Positions 1 to 9,593 of a stretch of 64,000 nucleotides of DNA are shown piece by piece (the stretch's first letter is position 1; every line of letters starts with the position of its first letter). This DNA comes from Parahaliea maris. Lineage in GTDB: Bacteria > Pseudomonadota > Gammaproteobacteria > Pseudomonadales > Halieaceae. The stretch covers positions 682,001-746,000 of the forward strand of contig NZ_VRZA01000001.1 of NCBI RefSeq assembly GCF_008064665.1. Reading direction: 5' to 3'. Below the pieces are notes generated by a model. It was not told the origin of the DNA. It was given only the letters and a program-made list of their open reading frames with translations, and did not search any database. The position numbers and the translations under genes are program-made.

Positions 1-211
1 TCAGGTAGTCCAGCAGTTTGCGGCGCTGGTTCACCATGCGGATCAGGCCGCGACGTGAGTGGTGATCCTGCTTGTGCTCGGCGAAGTGGTCCCGGAGCTG
101 CTCGATATTTGCGGTCAGCAGCGCGATTTGAACTTCGGGGGAACCGGTGTCGCCTTCAGCTACCTGGTACTCCTTGACGATTTCTGCTTTCTTTTCAGCG
201 TTTAAAGCCAT
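1..211 (-). CDS. rpsO: 30S ribosomal protein S15, C-terminus beyond window
   Basis: The minus strand from the ATG at 211 encodes [16 protein letters not shown] and continues through a typical S15 helical core ([14 protein letters not shown], then [16 protein letters not shown]). S15 binds 16S rRNA in the central domain of the small subunit. About 70 of the usual 89 residues lie in the window; the rest runs off its left edge. A good ribosome-binding site (AGAGGAATAG) precedes the ATG. It follows truB in the same direction, the gammaproteobacterial order, and pnp would be expected next. S15 represses its own translation in other bacteria by binding its leader; a hairpin lies in the leader here (240-265). 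Confidence 0.96.
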   Translation of the reverse strand, partial: MALNAEKKAEIVKEYQVAEGDTGSPEVQIALLTANIEQLRDHFAEHKQDHHSRRGLIRMVNQRRKLLDYL

Positions 212-239
212 TTCTCTATTCCTCTGTTGAATCTGCCTG

Positions 240-265
240 GCACGGCTTTCAATGTGTTGCCGTGC
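240..265 (-). promoter_or_regulatory. Hairpin in the rpsO leader, candidate S15 autoregulatory structure
   Basis: A perfect 7-bp inverted repeat (GCACGGC/GCCGTGC) with a 12-nt loop lies 29 nt upstream of the rpsO start codon in the truB-rpsO gap. No T-tract follows on the minus strand, so it is not a simple terminator. S15 leaders in several bacteria fold into structures bound by S15; that this is one is inference. Confidence 0.4.
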
Positions 266-279
266 ATGAATGAAAAGAG

Positions 280-305
280 CCTGTCCGTGCAGATCTACAG
301 ACAGG
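280..305 (-). terminator. Weak hairpin after truB
   Basis: A 6-bp inverted repeat (CCTGTC/GACAGG, 14-nt loop) just after the truB stop is followed on the minus strand by CTCTTTTCATT. It could be a leaky terminator or an RNA-processing site between truB and rpsO. The stem is short, so confidence is low. Confidence 0.3.
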
Positions 306-312
306 TTCGGTG

Positions 313-1242
313 TCACCTCCCGGTGACGATCAGTCGACGGGGCGCCACGCGCCCGTCGTCCAATATCTCGCCTACGCCCAGAAACTCACCGGTCTCCAGG
401 GCGACGCGCACCATACCATTACAGGGCGCGTTTGGCACCTGGACCGGCTGGCCCTGGCGCATGTAAAAACCGCCGGAAGCGGTCAGCTCCACCAGCGGCA
501 TGGCGCGGCAGGCGGTATCCGCCGGCAGCAGCAACTGGTCCATTTCGGCCAGCTGGTCATTCTGTTTCAGGGCCTCCAGCGTCGGCATGGAGACCGCGTC
601 GGCCAGAGTAAACGGCCCGGCCTTGGTGCGGCGCAATACGCTCACGTGGGCACCGCAGCCCAGGGCTGCACCGAGATCCTCGGCCACGGAGCGCACGTAG
701 GTGCCCTTGCTGCACTCCAGCGAAATATCCACCTCGGCCTTCGGCCCGGGGCGGAAGGCCTTCAGCTCCAGCCGGTGAATGGTCACCTGCCGGGACTTGC
801 GCTCCACTTCCACGCCCTGCCGGGCCAGTTTATAGAGCGGCTGGCCATCCTGCTTGATGGCCGAGTACATCGACGGCACCTGCTCGATCTCACCGCGGAA
901 GGCCTCCAGCGCCTGACGCACAGTGGCTTCGTCGAGGTTGGAGGCATCGGTTTCGCTGAGCACCTCACCTTCGGCATCACCGGTGGCGGTGGCAGTACCC
1001 AGGACAAAGGTACTGTCGTATCCCTTGTCGGCATCCAGCAGGTACTGGGAGAACTTGGTGGCCTCCCCGAAACACAACGGCAGCACGCCGGTCGCCAGCG
1101 GATCCAGGCTGCCGGTATGACCCGCCTTGGCGGCAAAGTACAGGCCCTTGGCCTGCTGCAGGGCCCGGTTGGAACTCACCCCACCGGGCTTGTCCAGCAC
1201 CAGGATTCCGTCGACAGGCCGCCCGCGACGCCGTCGTGCCAC
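313..1242 (-). CDS. truB: tRNA pseudouridine(55) synthase
   Basis: TruB converts uridine 55 of the tRNA T-loop to pseudouridine. The 309-residue protein has the family N-terminus [11 protein letters not shown] and the active-site motif [15 protein letters not shown] around residues 41-55, with catalytic Asp47. The C-terminal half has the expected PUA-like end ([16 protein letters not shown]). It starts with GTG, which overlaps the rbfA TAG stop by one base, indicating translational coupling. Length matches the family. It is part of the rimP-nusA-infB-rbfA-truB-rpsO operon. Confidence 0.96.
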   Translation of the reverse strand: MARRRRGRPVDGILVLDKPGGVSSNRALQQAKGLYFAAKAGHTGSLDPLATGVLPLCFGEATKFSQYLLDADKGYDSTFVLGTATATGDAEGEVLSETDASNLDEATVRQALEAFRGEIEQVPSMYSAIKQDGQPLYKLARQGVEVERKSRQVTIHRLELKAFRPGPKAEVDISLECSKGTYVRSVAEDLGAALGCGAHVSVLRRTKAGPFTLADAVSMPTLEALKQNDQLAEMDQLLLPADTACRAMPLVELTASGGFYMRQGQPVQVPNAPCNGMVRVALETGEFLGVGEILDDGRVAPRRLIVTGR

Positions 1243-1688
1243 TAGGAGTCGTCTCCCTTGTCGCCCTGACCTGCGTCAAGGGGGGCGTCTGAGTCCGACT
1301 CGGCGCCTTCTTCACGCAGGCCCAGCTCACGGTCGGCATCCGCCGCCCGCTTGATCAGGTCTTCCATGTTGCGCCCGTAACCCACGCTACTGTCGAAGTA
1401 GAAGCGCAGTTGCGGCACGCTGCGCATGTTGCTGTCACGGGACAGCTGGGAGCGCAAAAAGCCCGCGGCCTTGTTCAGCACGCCGGCGGATTCCGCCGCG
1501 TCCTCTTTCGAGTCCGCGCCCAACAGGGTGAAGTACACCTTGGCGTAGCCCAGATCGCGGCTCACGTCGACACCGGTGATGCTCACCATACCCAGCCGCG
1601 GGTCGCGCAACTCCTGCTGCACGAGAGCGGCCAGTTCGCGTTGCAGGTAGTCGGCAACGCGCTGTGTACGGCTGTATTCCTTGGCCAT
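1242..1688 (-). CDS. rbfA: 30S ribosome-binding factor A
   Basis: RbfA is a KH-like maturation factor that binds the immature 30S subunit and is important for 16S processing and cold adaptation. The 148-residue product starts MAKEYSRTQRVADYLQREL and contains the conserved stretches DPRLGMVSITGVDVSRDL and RSVPQLRFYFDSS. It is longer than the usual 120-135 residues because of an acidic C-terminal tail (EEGAESDSDAPLDAGQGDKGDD) with no recognisable domain. It lies 21 bp after infB and overlaps truB by one base. Confidence 0.95.
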   Translation of the reverse strand: MAKEYSRTQRVADYLQRELAALVQQELRDPRLGMVSITGVDVSRDLGYAKVYFTLLGADSKEDAAESAGVLNKAAGFLRSQLSRDSNMRSVPQLRFYFDSSVGYGRNMEDLIKRAADADRELGLREEGAESDSDAPLDAGQGDKGDDS

Positions 1689-1709
1689 CTTTGCCGGAGC
1701 GTCCGTCCC

Positions 1710-4448
1710 TTACAGGGAGCGGGCGATCTCCTTCACCTCGTAGACTTCGATCTGGTCACCGACCTTCACGTCATTGTAGTTCTTCACACCGATACCGCAC
1801 TCCATGCCGTTGCGCACTTCCGCGGCGTCGTCCTTGAAGCGACGCAGGGATTCCAGCTCGCCCTCGTAGATCACCACGTTGTCACGCAGGACACGGATGG
1901 GCTTGGCGCGGTACACGGTGCCCTCGGTCACCATACAGCCGGCGATGAGGCCGAACTTGGGTGAACGGAACACATCGCGCACTTCGGCGATGCCGACGAT
2001 CTCCTCGCGCATCTCCGGCGCCAGCATCCCGGACAGGGCCTGCTTGACGTCGTCGATCAGGTCGTAGATCACGTTGTAGTAACGCAGGTCGACACCCTCA
2101 CCCTCAACCAGGCGGCGGGCGGAAGCATCGGCACGGACGTTGAAGCCGAAGATCACCGCGTTGGAGGTCATCGCCAGGGTCACGTCGGTCTCGGCGATAC
2201 CGCCGACGCCGCCGGCGACGATGTTCACCTGGACTTCCTCGTTGCCGAGGTCCAGCAGGGAGGTCTGGATCGCCTCCAGCGAGCCGCGCACGTCGGCCTT
2301 GACCACCACGTTGAGGGTCTTCTTCTCGCCGGCGGTCATGCTCTCGAACATGTTGTCGAGCTTGGCCGCCTGCTGGCGTTGCAGTTTGTTGTCGCGCTGC
2401 TTCTCCTGGCGGAAGTCCGCCAGCTCGCGGGCACGGCGCTCGCTCTCAACCACGGCGAACTGTTCACCGGCATCGGGCGTGCCGTCGAGGCCGAGAATTT
2501 CCACCGGAATACTCGGGCCGGCCTCGTCAACGGGCTGGCCGTTCTCGTCCAGCATGGCGCGCACCCGGCCGTATTGCAGGCCCGCCAGCACGATGTCGCC
2601 CTGACGCAGGGTACCGCTTTGCACCAGCAGTGAAGCCACCGAACCGCGGCCCTTGTCCAGGCGCGATTCAATAACGATGCCCTGGGCAGGAACGTCGCGC
2701 GGCGCGGTGAGTTCCAGCAGTTCCGCCTGCAGCAGTACCGCATCCAGCAGGGCCTCGATGCCTTCGCCGGTATGGGCGGAGACATTGATGAACTGGGTGT
2801 CGCCGCCCCACTCCTCGGGGATCACTTCCTTGGCGGACAGTTCGTTCTTGACGCGGTCGGGGTCGGCCCCTTCCTTGTCGATCTTGTTCACCGCCACGAT
2901 CAGCGGCACACCGGCCGCCTTGGCGTGCTGTACCGCCTCTTCGGTCTGGGGCATCACGCCGTCGTCGGCGGCCACCACCAGGATCACGATATCGGTACTC
3001 TTGGCACCGCGGGCGCGCATCGCAGTAAACGCGGCGTGTCCCGGGGTGTCCAGGAAGGAGATCATGCCGTGGCCGGTCTCCACATGGTAGGCACCGATGT
3101 GCTGGGTAATACCGCCCGCCTCGCCGGAGGCGACGTGGCTCTTGCGGATGTAGTCCAGCAGAGAGGTCTTGCCGTGGTCGACGTGGCCCATCACGGTGAC
3201 CACCGGGGCGCGCGGCTCCGGAGTGCCCTCGTGCTGGGACAGGGTCTCTTCCAGCTTTTCTTCCAGCGCGTCAGCGCTGATCAGCTTGACGGCGTGACCC
3301 ATTTCCTCGACCACGAGGCTTGCCGTATCCTGGTCGATCATCTGGTTGATGTTAGCCATCACACCGAGCTTCATCAGCTCCTTGATGACCTCACCCGCCT
3401 TGACCTTCATCTGGCCAGCCAGGCCGGCCACGGTGATCATGTCAGCCAGCTCCACCTCGTACACCTGGTTCTCGGTGGGCATTTCGAATCCGTGCTTGCC
3501 GTGTTCGGCGTGGGATCCTTTCAGCTTGCGGCGGCCACCACGACGACGGCCGTAGCCCTCGGCGGCTTCCAGGTCACTGAGCGACAGGTTGTGCCCGCGC
3601 TGCTTGCCGCGGCCTGCCGGGCGCTCGAGGCGGCCTTTGCCGGCGGATTTGCGACGCTGGTCTTCCTTCTGCGCGGCAGCACCAGCACCCGGCTGGGGCG
3701 CATCGTGCAGGCGCTTGGGGCGCTTGGCGTCTTTTTCTTTCTCTTTCTCGGCGCGCGCAGCAGCTTCCGCCTTCTGGCGCTCTTCCTCGGCCTTCTTGGC
3801 TTCGATGGCGCGGCGGCGGGCTTCGGCTTCCTCGGCCTCTTTCTTCTTGCGGCGCTCGGCCGCGCGCTGGCGCAGGATCTCGGGATCCAGTTCCAGCGGG
3901 TCTTCCTTCACAGGCTCCGGCTCGGACGCGACCGGCTCCGGCGCGGGTTCCGGCTCAGCTTCCGCTTCCACTACCGGTGCAGCTTCGACTTCCGGCTCTG
4001 GCGCCTCTTCCACTTCCGGCTCTGCGGCGGCTTCCGCGGCAGCGGCAGCTTCTTCCGCTTCGCGAGCGGCGGCTTCCTCGGCTTCCCGTGCGGCAGCTTC
4101 TTCCGCTTCGCGCGCGGCAGCGGCTTCCGCCTCGGCCTTCAGCTCTTCCGGGTCACGCTTCACGTAGGTGCGCTTCTTGCGCACTTCCACGTTGACCGTC
4201 TTCTTGCCCTGGGAACCGCTGGTGCGCAGGGTGCTGATGGTCTTGCGCTTCAGCGTGATGCGCTTGGGTGCCTCGGTGGCTTCACCATGGCTGCGCTTCA
4301 GGTAGGTCAGCAGAGTCTGCTTGTCCTCTTCGGAAACGGCCTCCTCGGCTGCCTTGTGCGGCAACCCGGCGTCCTTCATCTGCGTCAGCAGACGTTCCAC
4401 GGAGGCATTCACAGTTTCTGCGAGTTGCTGTACTGTCACCTGCGCCAT
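1710..4448 (-). CDS. infB: Translation initiation factor IF-2
   Basis: IF-2 is the GTPase that places initiator tRNA on the 30S subunit and promotes subunit joining. The 912-residue protein has an N-terminal IF2_N domain (1-50), a long charged linker (about 90-320), a second IF2_N domain (about 330-385), then the G domain with GHVDHGKT (421-428), DTPGH (467-471) and a downstream NKID. The beta-barrel and C-terminal IF2 domains complete it. The linker contains tandem EAEEAAAR-type octads near residues 111-137, encoded by near-repeat DNA around 4035-4130; this length-variable region could slip in replication. It lies 63 bp after nusA, and is in operon with its functional partner, the initiator tRNA upstream. 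Confidence 0.97.
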   Translation of the reverse strand: MAQVTVQQLAETVNASVERLLTQMKDAGLPHKAAEEAVSEEDKQTLLTYLKRSHGEATEAPKRITLKRKTISTLRTSGSQGKKTVNVEVRKKRTYVKRDPEELKAEAEAAAAREAEEAAAREAEEAAAREAEEAAAAAEAAAEPEVEEAPEPEVEAAPVVEAEAEPEPAPEPVASEPEPVKEDPLELDPEILRQRAAERRKKKEAEEAEARRRAIEAKKAEEERQKAEAAARAEKEKEKDAKRPKRLHDAPQPGAGAAAQKEDQRRKSAGKGRLERPAGRGKQRGHNLSLSDLEAAEGYGRRRGGRRKLKGSHAEHGKHGFEMPTENQVYEVELADMITVAGLAGQMKVKAGEVIKELMKLGVMANINQMIDQDTASLVVEEMGHAVKLISADALEEKLEETLSQHEGTPEPRAPVVTVMGHVDHGKTSLLDYIRKSHVASGEAGGITQHIGAYHVETGHGMISFLDTPGHAAFTAMRARGAKSTDIVILVVAADDGVMPQTEEAVQHAKAAGVPLIVAVNKIDKEGADPDRVKNELSAKEVIPEEWGGDTQFINVSAHTGEGIEALLDAVLLQAELLELTAPRDVPAQGIVIESRLDKGRGSVASLLVQSGTLRQGDIVLAGLQYGRVRAMLDENGQPVDEAGPSIPVEILGLDGTPDAGEQFAVVESERRARELADFRQEKQRDNKLQRQQAAKLDNMFESMTAGEKKTLNVVVKADVRGSLEAIQTSLLDLGNEEVQVNIVAGGVGGIAETDVTLAMTSNAVIFGFNVRADASARRLVEGEGVDLRYYNVIYDLIDDVKQALSGMLAPEMREEIVGIAEVRDVFRSPKFGLIAGCMVTEGTVYRAKPIRVLRDNVVIYEGELESLRRFKDDAAEVRNGMECGIGVKNYNDVKVGDQIEVYEVKEIARSL

Positions 4449-4511
4449 TCAATAATCTCCTTAAATCCCGTTTCCTGGTTGCCGTTATGCCGTGCCACGT
4501 TTGCTGTGGTC

Positions 4512-6005
4512 TTACTCGGCCTCCTCGGCAAACCAGGGTGCGCGCGCCGTCATAATCAGTTCACCGGCACGCTCTTCTGTCATCTCCGGGATATCCATCA
4601 GGTCTTCCACACCGAGTTCTGCCAGATCTTCCATGGTGATCACTTCCCGGCTGGCCAGAATGTAGGCCAGGTGCCGGTCCATGCCGTCCATGTTGAGCAG
4701 ATCTTCGGCAGGCTCGTTCGCGCCCAGTTGCTCTTCGGATGCAATCGCCTGAGTCAACAGGGCATCCTTGGCACGGGCACGCAGCTCTTCTGCGATATCT
4801 TCGTCGAAGCCTTCCACCGCGGTCATTTCTTCCAGCGGCACGTAGGCCACTTCTTCCAGGGTGGTAAAGCCCTCTTCCACCAGGATCTCGGCGACATCCT
4901 CGTCGACATCCAGCTGATCCATAAAGGCCTGGATGACCTCACCGGATTCAGCCTCGTGTTTCTCAGCCGCCTCTTCGGTGCTCATCACATTGATGGTCCA
5001 GCCGGTCAGCTCACTGGCCAGACGCACGTTCTGGCCAGAGCGGCCGATGGCCTGGGCCAAATTGTCCTCGGACACGGCGACGTCCATGGTGCCGCTGTCC
5101 TCATCCATCACGATGGACTCTACCTCGGCGGGCGCCATGGCGTTGATCACCAGCTGGGCCGGGTTGTCATCCCACAGGACGATGTCCACGCGCTCGTTGT
5201 CCAGCTCGTTGGATACCGCCTGGACGCGTGAGCCGCGCATACCGACGCAGGCGCCGACCGGGTCGATGCGCTGGTCGTTGGTTTTCACCGCGATCTTGGC
5301 GCGCGAACCGGGGTCGCGGGCGGCGGCGCGGATCTGGATGACTTCCTCGGAAATCTCCGGCACTTCAATCTTGAACAGCTCGATCAGCATTTCCGGGCAG
5401 GCGCGGCTCAGGATGAGCTGCGGGCCGCGGGTTTCGGTGCTGATTTCTTTCAATACTGCGCGTACACGATCGTTGACCCGGAAGGTCTCCCGGCCGACCA
5501 GCTGGTCGCGGGGCAGCAGGCCTTCGGCGTTGTTGCCGAGATCCACGATGACGTTGTCGCGGGTGACTTTCTTGACAGTGCCGGCAACCAGTTCGCCGAC
5601 GCGGTCCATGTACTGCTCGACCACCTGGGCGCGCTCGGCATCGCGCACGCGCTGCACGATCACCTGCTTGGCGGTCTGGGCGGCGATGCGGCCAAAGCCA
5701 ACGTTTTCCACCTGCTCTTCGTAGATGTCACCGGGCTTGAGGTTCACATCCTTCTCGGCGGCTTCTTCGGTGGTGAACTGGGTCCCCAGCAGGGCAATCT
5801 CGTCGTCGGGCACAACCAGCCAGCGGCGAATGGTTTCGTAATCGCCGGTGGCACGATCGATGGTGACCTCGATGTCGGCATCCTCGTCGTAGCGCTTCTT
5901 GGTGGCCGTCGCCAGGGCCAGCTCAATCGCCTCGAAAATGATGTCTTCAGAGACACCCTTCTCGTTCGAGACGGCTTCCGCCACCAACAGAATTTCCTTT
6001 GTCAT
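4512..6005 (-). CDS. nusA: Transcription elongation/termination factor NusA
   Basis: NusA binds RNA polymerase and nascent RNA and modulates pausing, termination and antitermination. I chose the ATG at 6005 ([18 protein letters not shown]), which matches family N-termini and has a GAGG ribosome-binding site; an upstream in-frame start would add 23 atypical residues. The 497-residue length is standard for gammaproteobacteria. An N-terminal RNAP-binding domain, S1 domain (about 135-200), two KH domains ([27 protein letters not shown]) and two acidic C-terminal repeats are visible. The start lies one base from the rimP stop, so they are coupled. NusA is known to regulate this operon in E. coli. 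Confidence 0.97.
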   Translation of the reverse strand: MTKEILLVAEAVSNEKGVSEDIIFEAIELALATATKKRYDEDADIEVTIDRATGDYETIRRWLVVPDDEIALLGTQFTTEEAAEKDVNLKPGDIYEEQVENVGFGRIAAQTAKQVIVQRVRDAERAQVVEQYMDRVGELVAGTVKKVTRDNVIVDLGNNAEGLLPRDQLVGRETFRVNDRVRAVLKEISTETRGPQLILSRACPEMLIELFKIEVPEISEEVIQIRAAARDPGSRAKIAVKTNDQRIDPVGACVGMRGSRVQAVSNELDNERVDIVLWDDNPAQLVINAMAPAEVESIVMDEDSGTMDVAVSEDNLAQAIGRSGQNVRLASELTGWTINVMSTEEAAEKHEAESGEVIQAFMDQLDVDEDVAEILVEEGFTTLEEVAYVPLEEMTAVEGFDEDIAEELRARAKDALLTQAIASEEQLGANEPAEDLLNMDGMDRHLAYILASREVITMEDLAELGVEDLMDIPEMTEERAGELIMTARAPWFAEEAE

Positions 6006-6006
6006 C

Positions 6007-6489
6007 TCAAGCCTCGCTTGTTCGATTCCCGCCGGCCAGGCGGGGTTGAATACGCGCTTTCTCGATTGCGCCATGGGGCAGCAGGTACTCGTGATCGTCC
6101 ACCTGGACTACCACGTCCTCGCCCTCGATCCCTTTCAGGGTTCCCTTGAACTTGCGCCGCCCATCGAAGGGTCTGCGCAGACGCAGTTCAATCCACTCCC
6201 CGACATACGCCGGATACTGGTCGAGCTTGAACAGGAGCCGGTCCACACCCGGAGAGGACACTTCCAGGGTGTACTCGCCGGTAATCGGGTCCTCCACGTC
6301 CAGCACACCGCTGACGTGGTGACTGACATCGGCGCAGTTGTCCACGCTGATGCCCTGTTCGCTCTCTATATAAATGCGCAGCACAGTATGACGACCCTGT
6401 GACAGGTACTCGATTCCCCACAGCTCGAAACCCAGCGCCTCAATAGAGGGCGCCAGTAACTGCTGGAGTTCCTGCTCTTTCGTCGCCAT
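6007..6489 (-). CDS. rimP: Ribosome maturation factor RimP
   Basis: RimP assists 30S subunit assembly. I placed the start at the ATG at 6489 ([20 protein letters not shown]), giving 160 residues, close to the usual 150; the longer frame would read through the terminator upstream. Conserved elements include [26 protein letters not shown] and [18 protein letters not shown] precedes the ATG. It is the first protein gene after tRNA-fMet and a terminator-like hairpin, the same arrangement as metY-rimP in E. coli. Confidence 0.94.
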   Translation of the reverse strand: MATKEQELQQLLAPSIEALGFELWGIEYLSQGRHTVLRIYIESEQGISVDNCADVSHHVSGVLDVEDPITGEYTLEVSSPGVDRLLFKLDQYPAYVGEWIELRLRRPFDGRRKFKGTLKGIEGEDVVVQVDDHEYLLPHGAIEKARIQPRLAGGNRTSEA

Positions 6490-6533
6490 TTGTGTTGTGC
6501 TCCCACCGGCTGGCCGGTACTTTTCGCAGATAC

Positions 6534-6557
6534 GAAAAAGCCCCTGAAAAGGGGCTT
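6534..6557 (-). terminator. Rho-independent terminator/attenuator between tRNA-fMet and rimP
   Basis: On the minus strand AAGCCCC-(6-nt loop)-GGGGCTT is followed at once by a run of T. It lies 45 nt upstream of the rimP ATG. It should end most tRNA transcripts while letting some polymerase through into rimP-nusA-infB, as in the E. coli metY leader, where NusA-dependent readthrough is known. Confidence 0.8.
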
Positions 6558-6562
6558 CTCGC

Positions 6563-6596
6563 ACGTGTCACCTAGATTTAGGAGCGGGTGACACGT
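6563..6596 (-). promoter_or_regulatory. 10-bp hairpin just downstream of tRNA-fMet
   Basis: A perfect inverted repeat (ACGTGTCACC/GGTGACACGT, 14-nt loop) starts four bases after the tRNA 3' end and is followed by the terminator at 6534-6557. It has no T-tract of its own. It probably marks the tRNA 3' boundary as an RNase processing stem. Confidence 0.5.
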
Positions 6597-6599
6597 AAT

Positions 6600-6676
<77 letters not shown>

Positions 6677-6759
6677 TCAATACGTTCTCGAAGAGAAGGC
6701 CCCTTGGCGCTTCTCAGCGGGCTCTGCGTTGCTGCCAGTGCCCGAATTCGAGGGTGTGC

Positions 6760-6788
6760 ATTATAGGTATGCCCCCTATGCCGGTCAA
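6760..6788 (-). promoter_or_regulatory. Strong sigma-70-type promoter of tRNA-fMet/rimP operon
   Basis: On the minus strand TTGACC (-35) and TATAAT (-10) are separated by 17 bp, a near-consensus promoter. It lies about 84 nt upstream of the tRNA. The leader between them includes a GAGAAG/CTTCTC hairpin (6693-6715) that could be a processing site. Confidence 0.85.
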
Positions 6789-6813
6789 CCGGCTCGGGGA
6801 TTTATTTCCGCAT

Positions 6814-7809
6814 TTATTGCGGACTGCACACTTGTTGATCAATCGCCCCGAAAATGGAGCTGCCAGCCGCGTCGAGCATCTCGATGCGGACACGGTCGCC
6901 GTAGGCCATGAAGCCCGTTTTCGGCGCGCCGCTGGCGATTGTCTCGATCATGCGGATCTCTGCGATACAGCTGTAGCCGAGGCCGCCCTCACTCACCGGA
7001 CGGCCAGGAGCGCCGTCTGCATCCTTGTTGGAGACCGTACCGGAACCGATGATGGTACCCGCCCCCAGGGGCCGGGTTTTCGCCGCGTGGGCTACCAGGG
7101 TCGGAAAGTCGAAGGTCATGTCGACGCCAGCGTTGGCCTTGCCAAAGGCCTCGCCGTTGTAGGACACCAGCAGCGGCAGATGGAGGCGCCCGCCGTCCCA
7201 GGCGTCTCCCAACTCGTCGGGCGTCACGCAGACCGGGCTGAAGGCGCTGGAAGGCTTGGACTGGAAAAAGCCGAAGCCCTTGCCCAGCTCACCCGGGATC
7301 AGGTTGCGCAGGGACACGTCGTTGACCAGCATCACCAGGCGAATGGACGCCGCGGCCTCCTCGACAGAAGCCCCCATGGGCACATCACCGGTAACGACGG
7401 CAATCTCGCCCTCAAAGTCGATACCCCAGTCCGTCGTCGGCATGACGATGGGGTCGCGGGGGCCGAGGAAGGTGTCGGAACCCCCCTGGTACATCAGCGG
7501 ATCGGTCCAGAAACTTTCCGGCATCTCGGCGCCACGCGCCTTGCGCACCAACTCCACATGATTCACATAGGCGGAGCCGTCCGCCCACTGGTAGGCACGG
7601 GGCAGTGGCGAGGCACAGGCCGCCTCGTCAAAGGGATCGCCCTCACCCGCTTCCACGCGATCTGACAGGGCCTGCAATTGCGGCTGGTGCTCATCCCAGT
7701 GGTCCAGGGCCGTCTGCAGGGTAATACCTGCGGCCAGTTTGCGCTGCAGATCACTGGAAACCACTACCAGCACACCGTCACGCCCCGCCTGCAAAGATGC
7801 GAGCTTCAT
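6814..7809 (-). CDS. Fumarylacetoacetate hydrolase family protein
   Basis: The 331-residue protein belongs to the FAH superfamily, which cleaves C-C bonds of beta-dicarbonyl acids with a metal held by acidic residues. The DFEGEIAVVTGDVPMG segment carries the metal-binding acidic residues. Other conserved blocks are MLVNDVSLRNLIPGELGKGFGFFQSKP and GTIIGSGTVSNKD. The next genes are a VOC protein and 4-hydroxyphenylpyruvate dioxygenase, so the likely reaction is hydrolysis of fumarylacetoacetate to fumarate and acetoacetate, the last step of tyrosine breakdown. It shares one base with the VOC gene. The stop lies only 25 bp before the tRNA promoter, with no obvious terminator between them. Confidence 0.88.
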   Translation of the reverse strand: MKLASLQAGRDGVLVVVSSDLQRKLAAGITLQTALDHWDEHQPQLQALSDRVEAGEGDPFDEAACASPLPRAYQWADGSAYVNHVELVRKARGAEMPESFWTDPLMYQGGSDTFLGPRDPIVMPTTDWGIDFEGEIAVVTGDVPMGASVEEAAASIRLVMLVNDVSLRNLIPGELGKGFGFFQSKPSSAFSPVCVTPDELGDAWDGGRLHLPLLVSYNGEAFGKANAGVDMTFDFPTLVAHAAKTRPLGAGTIIGSGTVSNKDADGAPGRPVSEGGLGYSCIAEIRMIETIASGAPKTGFMAYGDRVRIEMLDAAGSSIFGAIDQQVCSPQ

Positions 7810-8357
7810 CAGTTACCTCCCGGTTCGTTGTCTGGGCGCTCGTGCAGCCACGCAGCGTGACGCGGCGCCTGTTTGGTTTTCGACCACTCCTCGATCATGG
7901 CCGGGGCCACCTCGCGCAGGCGCTCTAGATCGCCCGGCTTGTCGATGTTGGCCGCCAGCTCCAGGCGATGGCCATTGGGGTCGAAGAAATAGATCGATTT
8001 GAAAATCCCGTGATAGGTCGGACCCACCACTTCCAGGCCCTCGGCCTCCACCTTCGCCTTGGCCTCAAGCAACTCCTCCACGGAGCCCAGCTCAAATGCA
8101 ATGTGCTGGACCCAGTCAGGGGTGGACTCGTCGTGCCCCATAGGCGGCGAGTTCGGCAACTCGAAAAAGGCCAGTACATTACCCATACCGGCATCGAGGA
8201 AGATATGCATGTAGGGGTCCGGCTCACCGGTGGAGGGTACCTCGTTCTCGGCGATGGCGAGTACGAGGTCCATGTCCATGACCCGCTTGTAGAAGTCCAC
8301 GGTCTCCTTCGCATCGCGACAGCGATAGGCCACATGGTGAATCTTGCGGATATTCAT
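7809..8357 (-). CDS. VOC-family (glyoxalase-fold) protein in tyrosine catabolic operon
   Basis: The 182-residue protein has a paired beta-alpha-beta-beta-beta vicinal-oxygen-chelate fold: an N-terminal HHVAYRCRDAKETVDFY, a central WVQHIAFELGS and a C-terminal IYFFDPNGHRLELA. Metal ligands His (HHVAY), His (QHIAF) and Glu (RLELA) are present. VOC proteins include dioxygenases, lyases and isomerases, so the reaction cannot be read from the sequence. Its place between an FAH-type hydrolase and 4-hydroxyphenylpyruvate dioxygenase suggests a step on homogentisate or a ring-cleavage product. No homogentisate dioxygenase or maleylacetoacetate isomerase gene is nearby. Confidence 0.8.
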   Translation of the reverse strand: MNIRKIHHVAYRCRDAKETVDFYKRVMDMDLVLAIAENEVPSTGEPDPYMHIFLDAGMGNVLAFFELPNSPPMGHDESTPDWVQHIAFELGSVEELLEAKAKVEAEGLEVVGPTYHGIFKSIYFFDPNGHRLELAANIDKPGDLERLREVAPAMIEEWSKTKQAPRHAAWLHERPDNEPGGN

Positions 8358-8375
8358 AAGGGCATCCTCACTGGC

Positions 8376-9461
8376 TCAGTTGACCTGCTCTTCCCCACCG
8401 ATCACGCCGCGGGCGAGCTGGTCGCGCTCGATGCTTTCGAACAGGGCCTTGAAATTGCCCTCGCCAAAGCCCTCGTCCTCCTTGCGCTGGATAAACTCGA
8501 AGAACACCGGACCCAGCAGGTTGGCGGAGAATATTTGCAGCAGGAGTCGGGGCTGGCCACCCTCGGTGGTGCCGTCCAGCAGGATACCGCGCTGCTGCAG
8601 TTCAGCGGCCGGCTCGCCGTGACCCGGCAGACGCTCTTCCAGCATCTCGTAATAGGTATCGGGCGGTGCCGGCATGAAGCTCAGGCCGGCGGCTTTCAGG
8701 CGGTCGTAACAGGCCAGCAGGTCGTCGCAGGCAAAGGCGATGTGCTGGATGCCCTCACCGTTGTAGGCCATCAGGAACTCCTCGATCTGGCCACCGCCCT
8801 TGGCTTCCTCGTTGAGGGGAATGCGGATTTTGCCGTCCGGGGCCGTCATCGCCTTGGACAGCAGGCCAGTGTACTCGCCCTTGATGTCGAAATAGCGGAT
8901 TTCGCGGAAGTTGAACAGGTCTTCGTAATAGGACGCCCAGTAGTCCATCCGCCCCCGGTACACGTTGTGGGTCAGGTGATCCAGGGTGTGGAAACCGTGC
9001 CCGGCGGGCTTGTGGTTGACCCCTTCCAGCCAGTGGAAGTCGATATCGTAGATGCTGTGGCCTTCCTCATAGCGGTCGATCAGGTAGAGGATGGCACCAC
9101 CGATGCCCTTGATAGCCGGGAGCCGCAGCTCCATCGGGCCGGTTTCCACGTGCACCGGCTGGGCGCCGTTTTCCAGCGCCCGGTTGTAGGCCGCGGTGGC
9201 GTCCTTGACCCGGAAAGCCATGCCGCAGGCAGAGGGCCCGTGCTCACGCCCGTAGTACCAGGCGTGACTCTTGGGCTCATAGTTGGTGATGAAGTTGATG
9301 TCGCCCTGACGCCACAGGCTGACGTCCTTGGTGCGGTGCTCCGCCACCCGGGAAAAGCCCATCATTTCGAATACAGGTTCGAGGATGCCCTTCTCGGGGG
9401 CGGTGAACTCCACAAATTCGAAGCCGTCCAGCCCCATGGGGTTTTCAAACAAGTCGGCCAT
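8376..9461 (-). CDS. hppD: 4-hydroxyphenylpyruvate dioxygenase
   Basis: HPPD converts 4-hydroxyphenylpyruvate to homogentisate with Fe(II) and O2. The 361-residue length is normal. The iron ligands appear in family contexts: His in [13 protein letters not shown], His in [11 protein letters not shown] and Glu in [18 protein letters not shown], the last being the HPPD C-terminal signature. The start ATG has a strong AGGAGG site. It is the first gene of a three-gene operon (hppD, VOC, FAH), with an operator-like palindrome 71-98 nt upstream. Product homogentisate would need hmgA elsewhere, or be pigment-forming. Confidence 0.94.
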   Translation of the reverse strand: MADLFENPMGLDGFEFVEFTAPEKGILEPVFEMMGFSRVAEHRTKDVSLWRQGDINFITNYEPKSHAWYYGREHGPSACGMAFRVKDATAAYNRALENGAQPVHVETGPMELRLPAIKGIGGAILYLIDRYEEGHSIYDIDFHWLEGVNHKPAGHGFHTLDHLTHNVYRGRMDYWASYYEDLFNFREIRYFDIKGEYTGLLSKAMTAPDGKIRIPLNEEAKGGGQIEEFLMAYNGEGIQHIAFACDDLLACYDRLKAAGLSFMPAPPDTYYEMLEERLPGHGEPAAELQQRGILLDGTTEGGQPRLLLQIFSANLLGPVFFEFIQRKEDEGFGEGNFKALFESIERDQLARGVIGGEEQVN

Positions 9462-9531
9462 GATTCCTCCTGTCTCTTTACTGCGCCCCGCGAGGCGTTA
9501 CTTATCAAGGAAGAGCACAGTAGCGGAAACG

Positions 9532-9559
9532 CAATATAGTTTCAAGAGAAACTATATTG
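9532..9559. promoter_or_regulatory. 12-bp palindromic operator upstream of hppD
   Basis: CAATATAGTTTC and GAAACTATATTG form a perfect 12-bp inverted repeat with a 4-nt centre. It lies 71-98 nt upstream of the hppD ATG and includes a TATATT hexamer that could be the -10 box of the minus-strand promoter. The flanking genes are GC-rich, so this AT-rich palindrome stands out. It looks like a homodimeric repressor site. No adjacent regulator gene is present. Confidence 0.75.
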
Positions 9560-9593
9560 GCGCAATTTTGCGACTTGCTGACCCTGGACGGCG

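Noticed and set aside
4035-4130. Short repeated DNA that looked like a tandem-repeat element
   Set aside because: It encodes the EAEEAAAR-type octads in the IF-2 linker and is explained by the protein.
2772-5231. Long plus-strand open frame of 819 codons opposite infB and nusA
   Set aside because: It is the antisense of two conserved genes in a GC-rich sequence with biased codons. The translation is rich in His, Gly, Arg and Leu with no domain.
6760-6788. Promoter as terminator for the FAH gene, because of the GCCGGT/CCGGC stem near 6781
   Set aside because: The stem is short and lacks a T-tract, whereas -35 and -10 boxes with 17-bp spacing fit a promoter.
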